Source: Pirellulaceae bacterium
Lineage (GTDB): Bacteria; Planctomycetota; Planctomycetia; Pirellulales; Pirellulaceae
Reading direction: 5' to 3'
Length of the DNA: 64,000 nt
NCBI GenBank assembly: GCA_026004775.1
Contig: BPJU01000022.1
Location: 1-64,000, forward strand
The notes beneath the pieces are model-generated. The model was not told where the DNA came from and made no database searches. It was given only the letters and a program-made list of their open reading frames with translations. Below, in pieces: positions 56,501 through 64,000 of the stretch. The stretch's first letter is position 1. Each line of letters opens with the position of its first letter. A program made the position numbers and the translations under genes.

Positions 56501-58014
56501 GCCTGGCCCGGCAACTCGAAATACCTTTCGTACCCCTATGGAACGAATTCTTAAGAGACGAATCGGATCGGCATGTGCTGCGCGAATGCGCCATTGCGCT
56601 CCACAGGCGGCAAGAGCAAGGCACAGCCCAGGTGTGGGCCCACCTGGCGCTCAAGTATCAGCCAGGCGACCGCTGGTACTTGGAGGCGCTGGGGATCGGC
56701 GCCGACCAGCAATGGGATGCTTGTTGCCAGGCGTGGCTGGAAATGGCCGGCCAGGACGTGCTGAACACGCAAGCCGGGCGCGACATCGTGTGGCGGTCAC
56801 GAGCGAGCCAAACTGCCCAGTGGCTGGTGAAAATCATCCGGCAAGGCAGCGGGCAGGCTGGTCCGCTGGCTCGATACTTCCGCGCGCTCGATTTTCAGAA
56901 AGCGGAAAACCGTAATCAGGCGCTCCTGAAGTTATGGGAAGCGCGAAAGGAGTGGCACAGCGAGGACCGAGCACTGGTGTTGGTCGAACTACTGGCTCGG
57001 TTGGAACCGTCGAGTTTGGCCGACACCGGCCGGCGGAACGAAGTGTTTCGAGAGTTGCTCGAGCTGCCGCGCGATGAGCGGTTTGTGCAGTTGGTGGGCC
57101 GGTGGCAAGCCGAACCTTTATATCCGGAACTGTTACGAGTAGCCGTTGAGCATGGTGAGCCGAACGTGCGGGTCGAGGCATTGCGGCAATTGTTGCGACG
57201 GGAACAAATATCACTTTTGACCAACGCTTTGCACGACGAAGATCGGACCACAGCCACCCGGTTGATTGAAGTATTGGGATTGGCAGCCGACGGCCGCAGC
57301 TCCTCGTTGCTCGTTGATCTGGCCAAGGATCCAAGCCAGGATCTTGAACTTCGGCGGAAAGCCGTCATCGCCTTGGGACGAAGCCAGGCGGGCACGCGCT
57401 GGATGATACGAGAGGTCGAGCAGGGTACGCTGGATTTAGCCCTGAAAGAAGCCGTGGCACAAGCCCTGCACGGCTCGCCGATCGCCGAAGCACGCGCTGC
57501 CGGCCAAAAACTGTTCCCACTGCCGGCCGGCAAAGAAAACCAGCCCTTGCCGCCCGTAGACCGGCTGGCCTCTCTTTCAGGCGATGCGGCGCGGGGCCGC
57601 GAACTGTTTCGCACCACCGGCCAATGTGCGAATTGTCACCGAGTGGGCTCCGAGGGCAAAGCTGTGGGCCCAGCGCTTAACGACATCGGAGCAAAATTGA
57701 GCCGGCAGGCTCTCATCGAGTCGATCCTGTTCCCCAGTGCGGGTATCAGTCACAATTATGAAACGTATGCGGTTGCTACCGCCGACGGTGAAGTGATCAC
57801 AGGGCTGCTGGTTAGTCGCACCAATGAGGAGTTGCTGTTGAAAACGCAGGAAGCGCTGGTGCGGCGTCTGGCGATGAGGGACGTTGAGTCCATCCGCAAG
57901 CTGGAAGTTTCTCTCATGCCCGCCGACCTGGCCAAACAGCTTTCAGCACAAGATCTGGTGGACCTGGTGGAGTATTTAGCTACGCTGCGCGGCGAATCGT
58001 CCAGTGGTCCGTAA
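53563..58014 (+). CDS. secreted ThuA-NPCBM-beta-propeller-cytochrome c fusion protein
   Basis: A 1483-residue protein with a signal peptide (residues 1-27, ending TLRAEE). Domains in order: a ThuA-like glutamine-amidotransferase fold (about 30-270, KVVFIAGRPSHGYGAHEH ... GFGFTGGHFHWNWGD); an NPCBM-type carbohydrate-binding domain (about 345-485, VEYGIGTHAYSVIAFDVP); the planctomycete 'membrane-bound dehydrogenase' beta-propeller (about 500-905, repeats such as DHDHDGRADQ and DEDGDDRPDK); a HEAT-like helical region (about 905-1330); and a cytochrome c domain with CANCH near residue 1354 followed by SILFPSAGISHNYET. Together they suggest sugar binding and oxidation coupled to a heme outside the membrane. 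AAGGAG precedes the ATG. Whether the ThuA part is catalytic is unknown. Confidence 0.88.
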   Translation: MVFSLRAKYAIRVAAAAVLCVSVTLRAEEKKKVVFIAGRPSHGYGAHEHFAGCTLLARALEQGMPNFTAVVVRNGWPEDKSILEDADAIVIYADGGGGHPVLPHLQEVDRLAERGVGIVCIHYAVEVPKGEPGNYFLKWIGGYFETYWSVNPHWLAKFEKLPEHPITRGVKPFAIDDEWYYHMRFRPDMEGVTPILTAVPPASTLNRPDGPHSGNPYVRAKVGQPQHVAWATERPDGGRGFGFTGGHFHWNWGDPNFRKLVLNAIVWAARAEVPAEGVPLQPVTLKDLEANQDYPPPANFDREAIRKRLGLPPDEPSPGDSQKSPPGAASGSSGRGDVRPLFRSPVITSQTPGHSVAMDVPLAGAGELYLVVTDAGDGYSCDWADWIEPRLVGPAGEKKLTEIRWKRATAAWGQVQVNRNAAGGPLRVAGQPVEYGIGTHAYSVIAFDVPEGYERLVGRVGLDEGGTSQSGCGAAASVQFFVYSSPPPPPAAGPSSRHDPELAVAALDVADGLEATLFASEPQLLSVTNLDIDARGRVWVCEVVNYRRHNGERPEGDRILILEDHDHDGRADQVKVYYQGRDVDSAMGICVLGNRVIVSASPKILIFTDEDGDDRPDKKEVFFDYTGQPQHDHSAHTFLFGPDGKLYWNFGNTGQKVCRPDGSVVKDLFGRPVVDDGKPFYGGMVFRCEPDGSRFEVLAHNFRNNYEVTVDSFGNLWQSDNDDDGNRGVRINFVMEYGNYGYRDELTGAGWQSPRTDWEEEIPRRHWHQNDPGVVPNLLHTGAGSPTGITVYEGRLLPERFWDQVIHCDAGPNVVRAYRVEPEGAGYRARIENLVHGARDNWFRPADVCVAPDGSIFITDWYDPGVGGHNMVDMERGRIFRVAPPGHPYRIPKFDFQTVAGACAALRNPNYAVRYLAFTALINFGSQAVPALEQMATTDGEPRMRARALWVLGKLAGQGRRAVQLALKDPHPQVRIVGIRLARQLEIPFVPLWNEFLRDESDRHVLRECAIALHRRQEQGTAQVWAHLALKYQPGDRWYLEALGIGADQQWDACCQAWLEMAGQDVLNTQAGRDIVWRSRASQTAQWLVKIIRQGSGQAGPLARYFRALDFQKAENRNQALLKLWEARKEWHSEDRALVLVELLARLEPSSLADTGRRNEVFRELLELPRDERFVQLVGRWQAEPLYPELLRVAVEHGEPNVRVEALRQLLRREQISLLTNALHDEDRTTATRLIEVLGLAADGRSSSLLVDLAKDPSQDLELRRKAVIALGRSQAGTRWMIREVEQGTLDLALKEAVAQALHGSPIAEARAAGQKLFPLPAGKENQPLPPVDRLASLSGDAARGRELFRTTGQCANCHRVGSEGKAVGPALNDIGAKLSRQALIESILFPSAGISHNYETYAVATADGEVITGLLVSRTNEELLLKTQEALVRRLAMRDVESIRKLEVSLMPADLAKQLSAQDLVDLVEYLATLRGESSSGP

Positions 58015-58144
58015 AGCGCCCGGCGTCGGGTTTGGGTGGCAATTACCGTGCAGTCGCCTGGAGAGTGCCCGGTTAGGCGCAGATGCTTGGATTGAACCGT
58101 GTGGCAGTTTGCGGCAAGCCGATCATCCGGCAATGGCAGTTTGT

Positions 58145-58616
58145 TCAGGGAGTGGGCCGGCTCGAGGCGACCAGCGGTTCGGCTGGCGAAGGCTGGGGAT
58201 AGTCCGTCCGCCGGCGAAGCGATTCCACATAGTCGATCAGTTGGTTCACGTCGTCCGCGAATTCCTTCCAGTAGTCTCCATCGCGATACGTGATATGGCT
58301 GACGGAGTGGCCACTGCTGAGGGCTCGTAGCGTATTGCGCACGCGAAAGAGCGGCCCGACGAAACGATGGCTGATTCGCACCGCGTCAATCATCACCAAC
58401 GGCAGCAGCAACAAGGATGCAATGAGAATCGGCAGGCTCTGTCGCTGCAACCGTGACGATGAGGTGGCTCCCATCGATTACCGGTTCGGTAAGAGTTTTC
58501 CAGCAGACGGTCATGAAAAACACCGTCAACAGGCACTCCAACCAATAAAGCGAACACCGCAGAACGAATGCCATCTGGATTTCGGGGTGAATCCACAAAC
58601 GTTTTCGTGTTCTCAC
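58145..58616 (-). pseudogene. small two-helix HAMP-like membrane protein gene with a frameshift
   Basis: The N-terminal half (GTG 58616, GGAGGG upstream) reads RTRKRLWIHPEIQMAFVLRC and then a membrane helix LYWLECLLTVFFMTVCW. The C-terminal half lies in the next frame (open from 58474): LPILIASLLLLPLVMIDAVRISHRFVGPLFRVRNTL, a second helix leading into a HAMP-like segment, then ITYRDGDYWKEFADDVNQL. In planctomycetes I recall these two halves forming one protein of about 160-180 residues. The first frame alone runs into unrelated residues after about 58465. One extra base in roughly 58440-58475 would explain it. It is either a sequencing indel or a decayed gene. Confidence 0.6.
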
Positions 58617-58968
58617 TGCGGTACCCTCCGGCGCTAAGCGGGCGTAGCTGGGCCGACATGATTGGGCAAAATCGATCACCCACTGGCGTCGGCCGAATGG
58701 CTCCAAACAAACTCCAGACAAATATAGAATAACCGAGAGATGACACGACCTTTATTGCGTTAAACGCACCCCGATTTCGCAAAATAGTCGCACTTTGAAA
58801 AGGAGACGCGTTTACCATTGCGGATTATTTCGGTGGTAACGGTTGTTCGGTATGCACAGCCCTGTTCACATCGGCGTCGGTGCTAGTCCGATTAATAATC
58901 TTACCGCCTGACCAAAGTTGTGGCTGGGTTGTCCGGAATCGGATGGATATGCCGAAAGGAATTGCCCG
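58617..58968. other. divergent intergenic region with a 13-bp palindrome
   Basis: No gene is supported. TGCGTTAAACGCA at 58756-58768 is a perfect palindrome around a central A and could be an operator for either neighbouring gene. AAAAGGAG at about 58798-58805 looks like a ribosome binding site but no credible frame starts after it. Confidence 0.4.
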
Positions 58969-59424
58969 ATGTGGAGATGGACGGCGATTGGCGCAGCGGC
59001 TGGATGGCTCTTGCTGGTGAGCTTGCTCGGGGCCGCCGAGCCGACGGCATCCGGCTTGTCTTGGCGAAGTCTGGAAGAGGCTTGGCGATTGGCTCAGGCA
59101 CAGCAAAAGCCGATGCTGGTCTATATCTCGCTTTCCGGATGTTCCTATTGTCGCATGATGGATCAATACACGTTGGCGGAACCGCAGTTGCGCCGGGAAC
59201 TGGAAGAGCGGTTCGTGCTGGCACGCCTGGATGGTGAAAAACACGCCGGTTGGGTCGAACGATGGTCGATCAAATCGTATCCGACGCTGGTTATTATCTC
59301 TCCGGACAATCGGATGATGAGTAGGATGAGCGGCTTTATGAAGTCGGAAGAGCTTTGGAAACAGTTATCGGCCTGTTGTATCGACCGAGTAGGTGAACGT
59401 ACCAGGGAAAACAAGCTGCAATAG
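58969..59424 (+). CDS. secreted thioredoxin-like protein
   Basis: A 151-residue protein with a signal peptide (residues 1-24, WLLLVSLLGAAEP). The thioredoxin fold contains SGCSYCRMMDQYT, a CxxC redox pair preceded by Gly-Cys spacing typical of the thioredoxin-7/DUF255-like group, and the cis-Pro in SYPTLVII. It probably handles disulfides or acts as a redox partner outside the cytoplasm. ATG 58969 gives the signal peptide directly; an ATG 17 codons earlier would bury it. It stands alone between the broken HAMP-like gene and the phosphohexomutase gene. Confidence 0.85.
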   Translation: MWRWTAIGAAAGWLLLVSLLGAAEPTASGLSWRSLEEAWRLAQAQQKPMLVYISLSGCSYCRMMDQYTLAEPQLRRELEERFVLARLDGEKHAGWVERWSIKSYPTLVIISPDNRMMSRMSGFMKSEELWKQLSACCIDRVGERTRENKLQ

Positions 59425-59544
59425 GTGGCAGGGTAGAACGCACCTATTTCATCAAAGAAATCTCACAGAGTGTGTGGGATACGGGTTTGCTTTTCTACGT
59501 CCGCGTGGTTGTTAGGTGCCGACCAGACGCGGCCCGCGGCGGCA

Positions 59545-60912
59545 TTATGAGCGTTCTTCAAAAGCGCGTACGACTACTTCGCACAGTTGATTCGCCTGTT
59601 CGCGCGACCGGGCTTCGGCGATTACGCGCACGATCGGCTCCGTGTTGCTTCCCCGCACCAATACCCATTTGTCCTCCCAGTCCCAGCGTACTCCGTCTTG
59701 CCGGTCGACCGATGCGGTACTGTTCCACTGGCGCTCCAGACGCCGAAGAACCTGATCGAGTACTTGGGGGGAAGGGCAGATGACTTTGGACTTCACGATG
59801 TGGTACTGGGGTAACATCGCTGCCAATTGGCTGAGCTTCTTGCCGGAAACGGCCATAAGGTCCAGTATCTGAGCCATTCCGGCGAAACTGTCGCGTACCC
59901 AGCCGACGTCGGGATCGATCGGGCCGCCATTGCCTTCGCCCCCGTAAACAGCTCCGGACTTGCGCATCGCTTCCACCACGTGGGCCTCGCCCACCGGCGC
60001 GCGCAGGCATGGAACGCCCGCTTGCTGACACAGATCGACAGTCATGCGGCTGGTGGCGCAATTGATGACCACCGGACCGGCTCGCTGTTGCAACCGCCTC
60101 ATCACACACAGCGCAACGGTGTACTCTTCACCCACATAGCGGCCGTGTTCATCGATCAGTGCCAGGCGGTCGGCGTCCGGGTCCTGGCAGAAGCCGACGT
60201 CGGCACTCAGGGCCGGGACTTGGCTGGCGACGGCGGCCAGATTCTCTGCCGTAGGCTCCGGAGGATGCTCAAACTGGCCGTCGGGCGTTTCCCCCAAACA
60301 CCTCACTTCGCAACTCAGCTCTCGGAGCAATCGTATTCCAAGCCCGCTACCGGCGCCGTGGTTGGAATCCAGCAGAACACGGAATTTGCATGCCCGAATA
60401 CGCTCGACATCCACTGTTGCCAGTATCCGCTGGAGGTGTTCTTCGTGGGGATTTTCCAGATCCAGGAGTTGGCCTATCTGGTCGTGTGCCGCCCACGGGC
60501 ATTGGGCAAGCGAGAGGTTTTGGAAGAGCTGGCCGATGCGGTATCCCACTTGCGGTGCCACGACGCGTCCGGAAGCGTCGAATAGTTTGAGGCCGTTGTA
60601 TGGGGCCGGATTATGGCTGGCCGTGATTTGGACGGCCCCGGCCAATCGGCGGCTGGAAACCAGCACGCCCACCGTGGGTGTGGCCAGGACTGCGCCGCTA
60701 AGAACTGTTCTTCCCAGGGCGGCAAGTGTGCCTTCCACCAGCCGTGCAAGCGCGATGCCGCTGGGGCGGCCGTCGCGGCTGACGAGCACGCGTCCGGGGG
60801 CAAATTCCGCGGCAGCAGCCGCCACGTACCGGACTATCCCCTCCGGCTGCAATGCCGTGCCCACAACCCCGCGCAGCCCCGATACGCTGGCGATCAACTT
60901 GTCCTGGCTCAT
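59545..60912 (-). CDS. glmM: phosphohexomutase, probable phosphoglucosamine mutase
   Basis: A 455-residue alpha-D-phosphohexomutase with all four loops: the phosphoserine loop ITASHNP (S99), the metal loop DPDADRLAL, the sugar loop GGEGNGGPI, and the phosphate loop RGSNTEPIVRV. These enzymes shift phosphate between C6 and C1 of glucosamine (GlmM), mannose or glucose. The single copy here and the EGNGG form fit phosphoglucosamine mutase, needed for UDP-GlcNAc, but phosphomannomutase cannot be excluded. ATG 60912 (MSQDKLIASVSGLRG) starts at the family's usual position; the longer frame to 60978 is unlikely. It is divergent from the POT transporter gene. Confidence 0.88.
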   Translation of the reverse strand: MSQDKLIASVSGLRGVVGTALQPEGIVRYVAAAAAEFAPGRVLVSRDGRPSGIALARLVEGTLAALGRTVLSGAVLATPTVGVLVSSRRLAGAVQITASHNPAPYNGLKLFDASGRVVAPQVGYRIGQLFQNLSLAQCPWAAHDQIGQLLDLENPHEEHLQRILATVDVERIRACKFRVLLDSNHGAGSGLGIRLLRELSCEVRCLGETPDGQFEHPPEPTAENLAAVASQVPALSADVGFCQDPDADRLALIDEHGRYVGEEYTVALCVMRRLQQRAGPVVINCATSRMTVDLCQQAGVPCLRAPVGEAHVVEAMRKSGAVYGGEGNGGPIDPDVGWVRDSFAGMAQILDLMAVSGKKLSQLAAMLPQYHIVKSKVICPSPQVLDQVLRRLERQWNSTASVDRQDGVRWDWEDKWVLVRGSNTEPIVRVIAEARSREQANQLCEVVVRAFEERS

Positions 60913-61193
60913 CCACCACCGCCTTCGCTCAAAAGGCACTACGCTCGTCTCAAACCCCGCGGCGACCGGTACCCGCACCCAGTTGCCGACGCAAACGAAC
61001 CGTACTGGTGAAAGGGTGACGTCCGCCTTTGTGGCGATGCTCTACATGCAGCGGCCTTTTCAAAGATACCTTACCTGAAGTGATACCTGGTAGACGCGCC
61101 GGCTGGCACGCACTACAACGTTATCGTCTGTGAGGATTGCAACGGACGTGATGACGGCTGCGGTCGAGTCTGTCACTAAGGGAGAGTCGAGCG

Positions 61194-63566
61194 ATGTCGC
61201 AGAGCGCCACGGTCCCACCGCCGTCTCCGGTCGCATTCGGTCACCCGGCCGGACTGTTTACTTTGTTTTTTGCCGAAATGTGGGAGCGTTTTTCGTTTTA
61301 CGGCATGCGCGCCCTGCTGTTGCTCTACATGATGAAAGGCTTTTTGAAGTATCCCGACAGTGAAGCCTACACGGTGTATGGCGCTTACACGGCTTTGGTC
61401 TACATGACACCGTTTTTCGGCGGGATGCTGGCGGACCGAGTACTGGGGGCTCGCCGCGCCGTGGTGCTGGGCGCCATTCTGATGTCCGCCGGGCATTTGC
61501 TAATGACACTGCAATACAGTTGGGCATTTTTCGGAGCGCTGGCGTTGCTGATCGCCGGTAACGGCTTTTTCAAACCGAACATCTCGACCATCGTCGGCGC
61601 GCTTTACCCGCCGCAGAGCGTGCGGCGGGACGCGGGCTTTACGATCTTTTACATGGGGATCAACCTGGGCGCCGGCTTGGCTCCCCTGTTATGTGGCTAC
61701 TTGGGTGAAACCTACGGCTGGCATTACGGTTTTGGACTGGCAACGATCGGAATGCTGGCCGGGTTGGTAGTGTTTATCAATTGGATTCCGCCGGCTGGAG
61801 TCGGGGATCCGCCCAGTTTGTCCTCCACGCCTGGTACGGCTCCTACAGAACGAGACTCGGAGGCTGATCGGGAATTGCAGCGCCGGATCCAGGAGCAATT
61901 GCCGTCTTATGCGGTAGTCGCGCAACCGCGGGAGGTCGATATCGCGGCACGGCGCCGCCTACAAAGTTTCGTCAGCATCGCCATCATCTGTGCTGGTGCG
62001 CTGGCGGCTGCGGGGGCTCTTTTATGCTATCACGCCAATTATCCCGGGTGGTGGGTTGTCAACGGCACGATCGCCTTGTTCCTCGTCCTGTCGGCCGCCG
62101 CTTCCAGCTATGCCCAGACCAAGATCCTTAGAGACGGCAGGCGGCCGTTCCGCCTGGTTCCCGGAGAGTTGGCTGTCTATGCCGGCACGCTGGTCGCCCT
62201 GCCGATTCTAACTCTGCTTGTATCCGGGTTTGCGCCGCTCACGGAGAACCACCGGAGTGTTTCGTTGGTGAAGGAAGAGGCGCTGGAACGACTTGGGCGG
62301 GAGAAAAAAATCCGGGATACCTTGCTTAGTTGGCGCCGACTGGCGGCCAAAGAATCCCCGCGGCTGGCGGAGATGATCGAGTCGACCACCAAAAAATGGC
62401 AGGAAAAGAAAGCACTGACCGACCTGCAGTCCGAAACCCTGCTCCAGGTCGTCCACCACGTGCAGGAAGGCCGGTGGAACGAAGCCCGCGCGTCGCTGGG
62501 TCAGTTGGCCGACGAATTCCGTAATCCCTTGAAGGCCATCCTTTACGTGGTGATTCACGAAACGAGCAAACCGGCGGGGCTGGTACTGTTCGTGGCGGGG
62601 ATCTTGGCCTTCGGGTACCTGGGCCTGGTGACCTTCAAATTGGAGCGGGTGGCCCGGCACCGCATGTATGTTGTGTTCATTTTGACATTTTTCTCGATGC
62701 TCTTCTGGAGTTTCTTCGAACAAGCGGGCAGTTCGGTAAATAACTTCACGGACCGCAATATCGATCGGGTCTTCGAATCCCGCCGGATCACATCGGAAGA
62801 GATCGGATCGGAAATCGATATCGTTCCCACTCAGGAACAACTCGGCTACCGGAACGGCGACACCGTTTTCACGTTGGACCAACTTACCAAGTTCCGCGAT
62901 GAGCTGGCGAAACTGCCGCCCCAGGAGCGGGAAAAGTTTACCATCCGCTGGAAAATTGCTTCCGACAATGTGGGCATGGGAGTGGCTCGGCAAAGCGAAG
63001 AGATTCCCACCAGCCAGTTCCAGGCCGTCAATCCGATTTGCATACTTTTGTTTGGTCTGGTGTTCAGCGGCCTGTGGGCGGCGTTAAGCAAGGTGGGGGC
63101 CGAGCCGAGCACACCCATGAAATTCGCCCTGGGGCTGCTGCAACTGGGGTTGGGCTTTCTGGTTTTCTGGTACGGGGCGATCCATCACGACGAACGCGGG
63201 ATGGTGGCCATGCGCTGGCTATTGCTGGGGTATCTACTTCATACCACCGGCGAACTTTGTCTGTCGCCCGTAGGCCTGTCGATGGTGACCCGCCTGGCAC
63301 CGTCGGTGCTGGTGAGCACGGTGATGGGGGCCTGGTTCCTGGCCACGGCGTTTTCGCAGTTTCTGGCCGCAATCATCGCCCAGTTCACCAACGTCACGGA
63401 AGGGATGGAGGGACAAGTTCCCCTTCCGATCGATACCGTGGATATTTACGGCGAGGTGTTCAAGACGGTAGGATTGGCGGCTGTAGTTTCGTCGGTGATT
63501 TGCATGCTGCTGGTACCGCTACTGAAAGCGTGGATGGGATCGGAACCGGCCGAAGGGAAGGAATAA
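61194..63566 (+). CDS. POT-family proton-dependent oligopeptide transporter with a large insertion
   Basis: A 790-residue major facilitator of the POT/PTR family, which imports di- and tripeptides with protons. The family motif FAEMWERFSFYGMRALLLLY lies near residues 27-46, with NGFFKPNISTIVG and GFTIFYMGINLGA farther on, and FWSFFEQAGSS in the second half. Normal bacterial members have about 450-520 residues. Here the extra length comes mainly from a hydrophilic helical stretch at about 345-452 (EEALERLGREKKIRD ... LADEFRNPL) and a second one near 515-605 (ITSEEIGSEIDIVPTQEQ). Both lie between membrane helices. GGGAGAG upstream suits the ATG at 61194. Confidence 0.9.
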   Translation: MSQSATVPPPSPVAFGHPAGLFTLFFAEMWERFSFYGMRALLLLYMMKGFLKYPDSEAYTVYGAYTALVYMTPFFGGMLADRVLGARRAVVLGAILMSAGHLLMTLQYSWAFFGALALLIAGNGFFKPNISTIVGALYPPQSVRRDAGFTIFYMGINLGAGLAPLLCGYLGETYGWHYGFGLATIGMLAGLVVFINWIPPAGVGDPPSLSSTPGTAPTERDSEADRELQRRIQEQLPSYAVVAQPREVDIAARRRLQSFVSIAIICAGALAAAGALLCYHANYPGWWVVNGTIALFLVLSAAASSYAQTKILRDGRRPFRLVPGELAVYAGTLVALPILTLLVSGFAPLTENHRSVSLVKEEALERLGREKKIRDTLLSWRRLAAKESPRLAEMIESTTKKWQEKKALTDLQSETLLQVVHHVQEGRWNEARASLGQLADEFRNPLKAILYVVIHETSKPAGLVLFVAGILAFGYLGLVTFKLERVARHRMYVVFILTFFSMLFWSFFEQAGSSVNNFTDRNIDRVFESRRITSEEIGSEIDIVPTQEQLGYRNGDTVFTLDQLTKFRDELAKLPPQEREKFTIRWKIASDNVGMGVARQSEEIPTSQFQAVNPICILLFGLVFSGLWAALSKVGAEPSTPMKFALGLLQLGLGFLVFWYGAIHHDERGMVAMRWLLLGYLLHTTGELCLSPVGLSMVTRLAPSVLVSTVMGAWFLATAFSQFLAAIIAQFTNVTEGMEGQVPLPIDTVDIYGEVFKTVGLAAVVSSVICMLLVPLLKAWMGSEPAEGKE

Positions 63567-63805
63567 ATGCCGGGACTGCTTGGGCGGGATGAACAACCGT
63601 CCTTTACGCTACAGCCCATACACGGACGTTTGCTGCGCCATCAAGAATCGCTACGGCTGTTGCGGGCGCCATGACCGACATCATGGCTACTGTTGTTGCA
63701 ATTTGTGACGTGCTCTCACCGCTCCAGTTTCTCCCGCTATCCAGACGATAGTGCCTGTGGTGTCGTGCGGTGCACGAAGTCAATGTATCGAGCGGGAGAG
63801 CAGCG

Positions 63806-64000
63806 ATGATGGCAAGCGACTTTGAGACACAGCGGCTGGAACGCGCAGAACGTCCTACTACCCGCACCGCCCGCAGCCGCAACCGACTGCGGAGCGACGA
63901 GCACGGCGTGCAGTCACCGCTGGAAACCTACCTTCGGGAAATCAACGAAACCCCATTACTGTCCGCCGAAGAGGAACAAGAACTCGCCCATCGCATCGCC
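63806..64000 (+). CDS. RNA polymerase sigma-70 factor, N-terminal part (cut by window end)
   Basis: The first 65 codons of a sigma factor. After a basic, Arg-rich leader (RTARSRNRLRS) comes SPLETYLREINETPLLSAEEEQELAHRIA, in which PLETYLREI and LLSAEEEQELA are the region 1.2 hallmarks of primary-type sigma factors. The short region 1.1 is unlike E. coli RpoD. It could be the housekeeping sigma or a SigA-like paralogue; the remainder lies outside the window. GGGAGAG is 5 bases before the ATG; a second ATG at 63809 is also possible. Confidence 0.85.
   Translation, partial: MMASDFETQRLERAERPTTRTARSRNRLRSDEHGVQSPLETYLREINETPLLSAEEEQELAHRIA

Overview
The window reads as chromosomal DNA of a planctomycete, most likely of the order Pirellulales (a Pirellula- or Thermogutta-like lineage). 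The reasons are: two giant secreted proteins joining a beta-propeller 'membrane-bound dehydrogenase' part to a C-terminal CxxCH heme domain; a DUF1559 pseudopilin; a 74-residue small protein that I recall as planctomycete-typical; a Ser/Thr kinase; many secreted proteins of unknown function; and moderately high GC. The assignment rests on gene content only. No phage, insertion sequence, CRISPR array or rRNA was found.

Layout. 1-600: a tRNA-Gly(CCC) with a good promoter and a probable terminator. 0.6-7.8 kb: a C25 (gingipain-type) peptidase, a DUF5690 membrane protein, a one-TM protein, a class II DnaJ, a CehA/McbA-like PHP hydrolase and a divergent shikimate-dehydrogenase-like protein. 7.9-12.5 kb: an enolase-superfamily enzyme and a large heme-domain propeller protein. 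12.8-23.8 kb: two translationally coupled giant genes (1192 and 2457 residues) made of three copies of one ~1200-residue secreted, membrane-anchored module; this is the most unusual locus. 24-30.8 kb: a 2-keto acid decarboxylase, a Ser/Thr kinase with a degenerate receiver tail, a small coiled-coil protein and a large secreted protein of unknown function. 31-35.2 kb: glycerate 2-kinase, a YjbQ-family protein, the 74-residue protein, and the rnpA-yidD pair.

35.2-38.4 kb is gene-poor. It holds REP-like palindromes, GC-rich 59-bp tandem repeats, a 17-bp inverted-repeat pair, and one DUF1559 pseudopilin. 38.4-44.8 kb looks like a sugar-use cluster: a DUF5060 glycosidase-like protein, an NAD-dependent epimerase or uronate dehydrogenase, xylulokinase, and a sugar-binding lipoprotein gene broken by a frameshift. 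44.9-50.4 kb has thrS and a beta-carbonic anhydrase-SulP pair suited to bicarbonate uptake. 50.6-58 kb has glutaminyl cyclase, a benzoylformate-decarboxylase-like enzyme and a 1483-residue ThuA-NPCBM-propeller-heme protein. 58-64 kb has a frameshifted small membrane protein, a secreted thioredoxin-like protein, a phosphohexomutase, a POT-family transporter with a large insertion, and the start of a sigma-70 factor cut by the window end.

Both apparent frameshifts are of the one-extra-base type, so either sequencing indels or young pseudogenes could explain them. Starts were often moved inward from the longest open frame where a Shine-Dalgarno sequence and signal peptide supported it. All family assignments come from reading motifs, with no database search.
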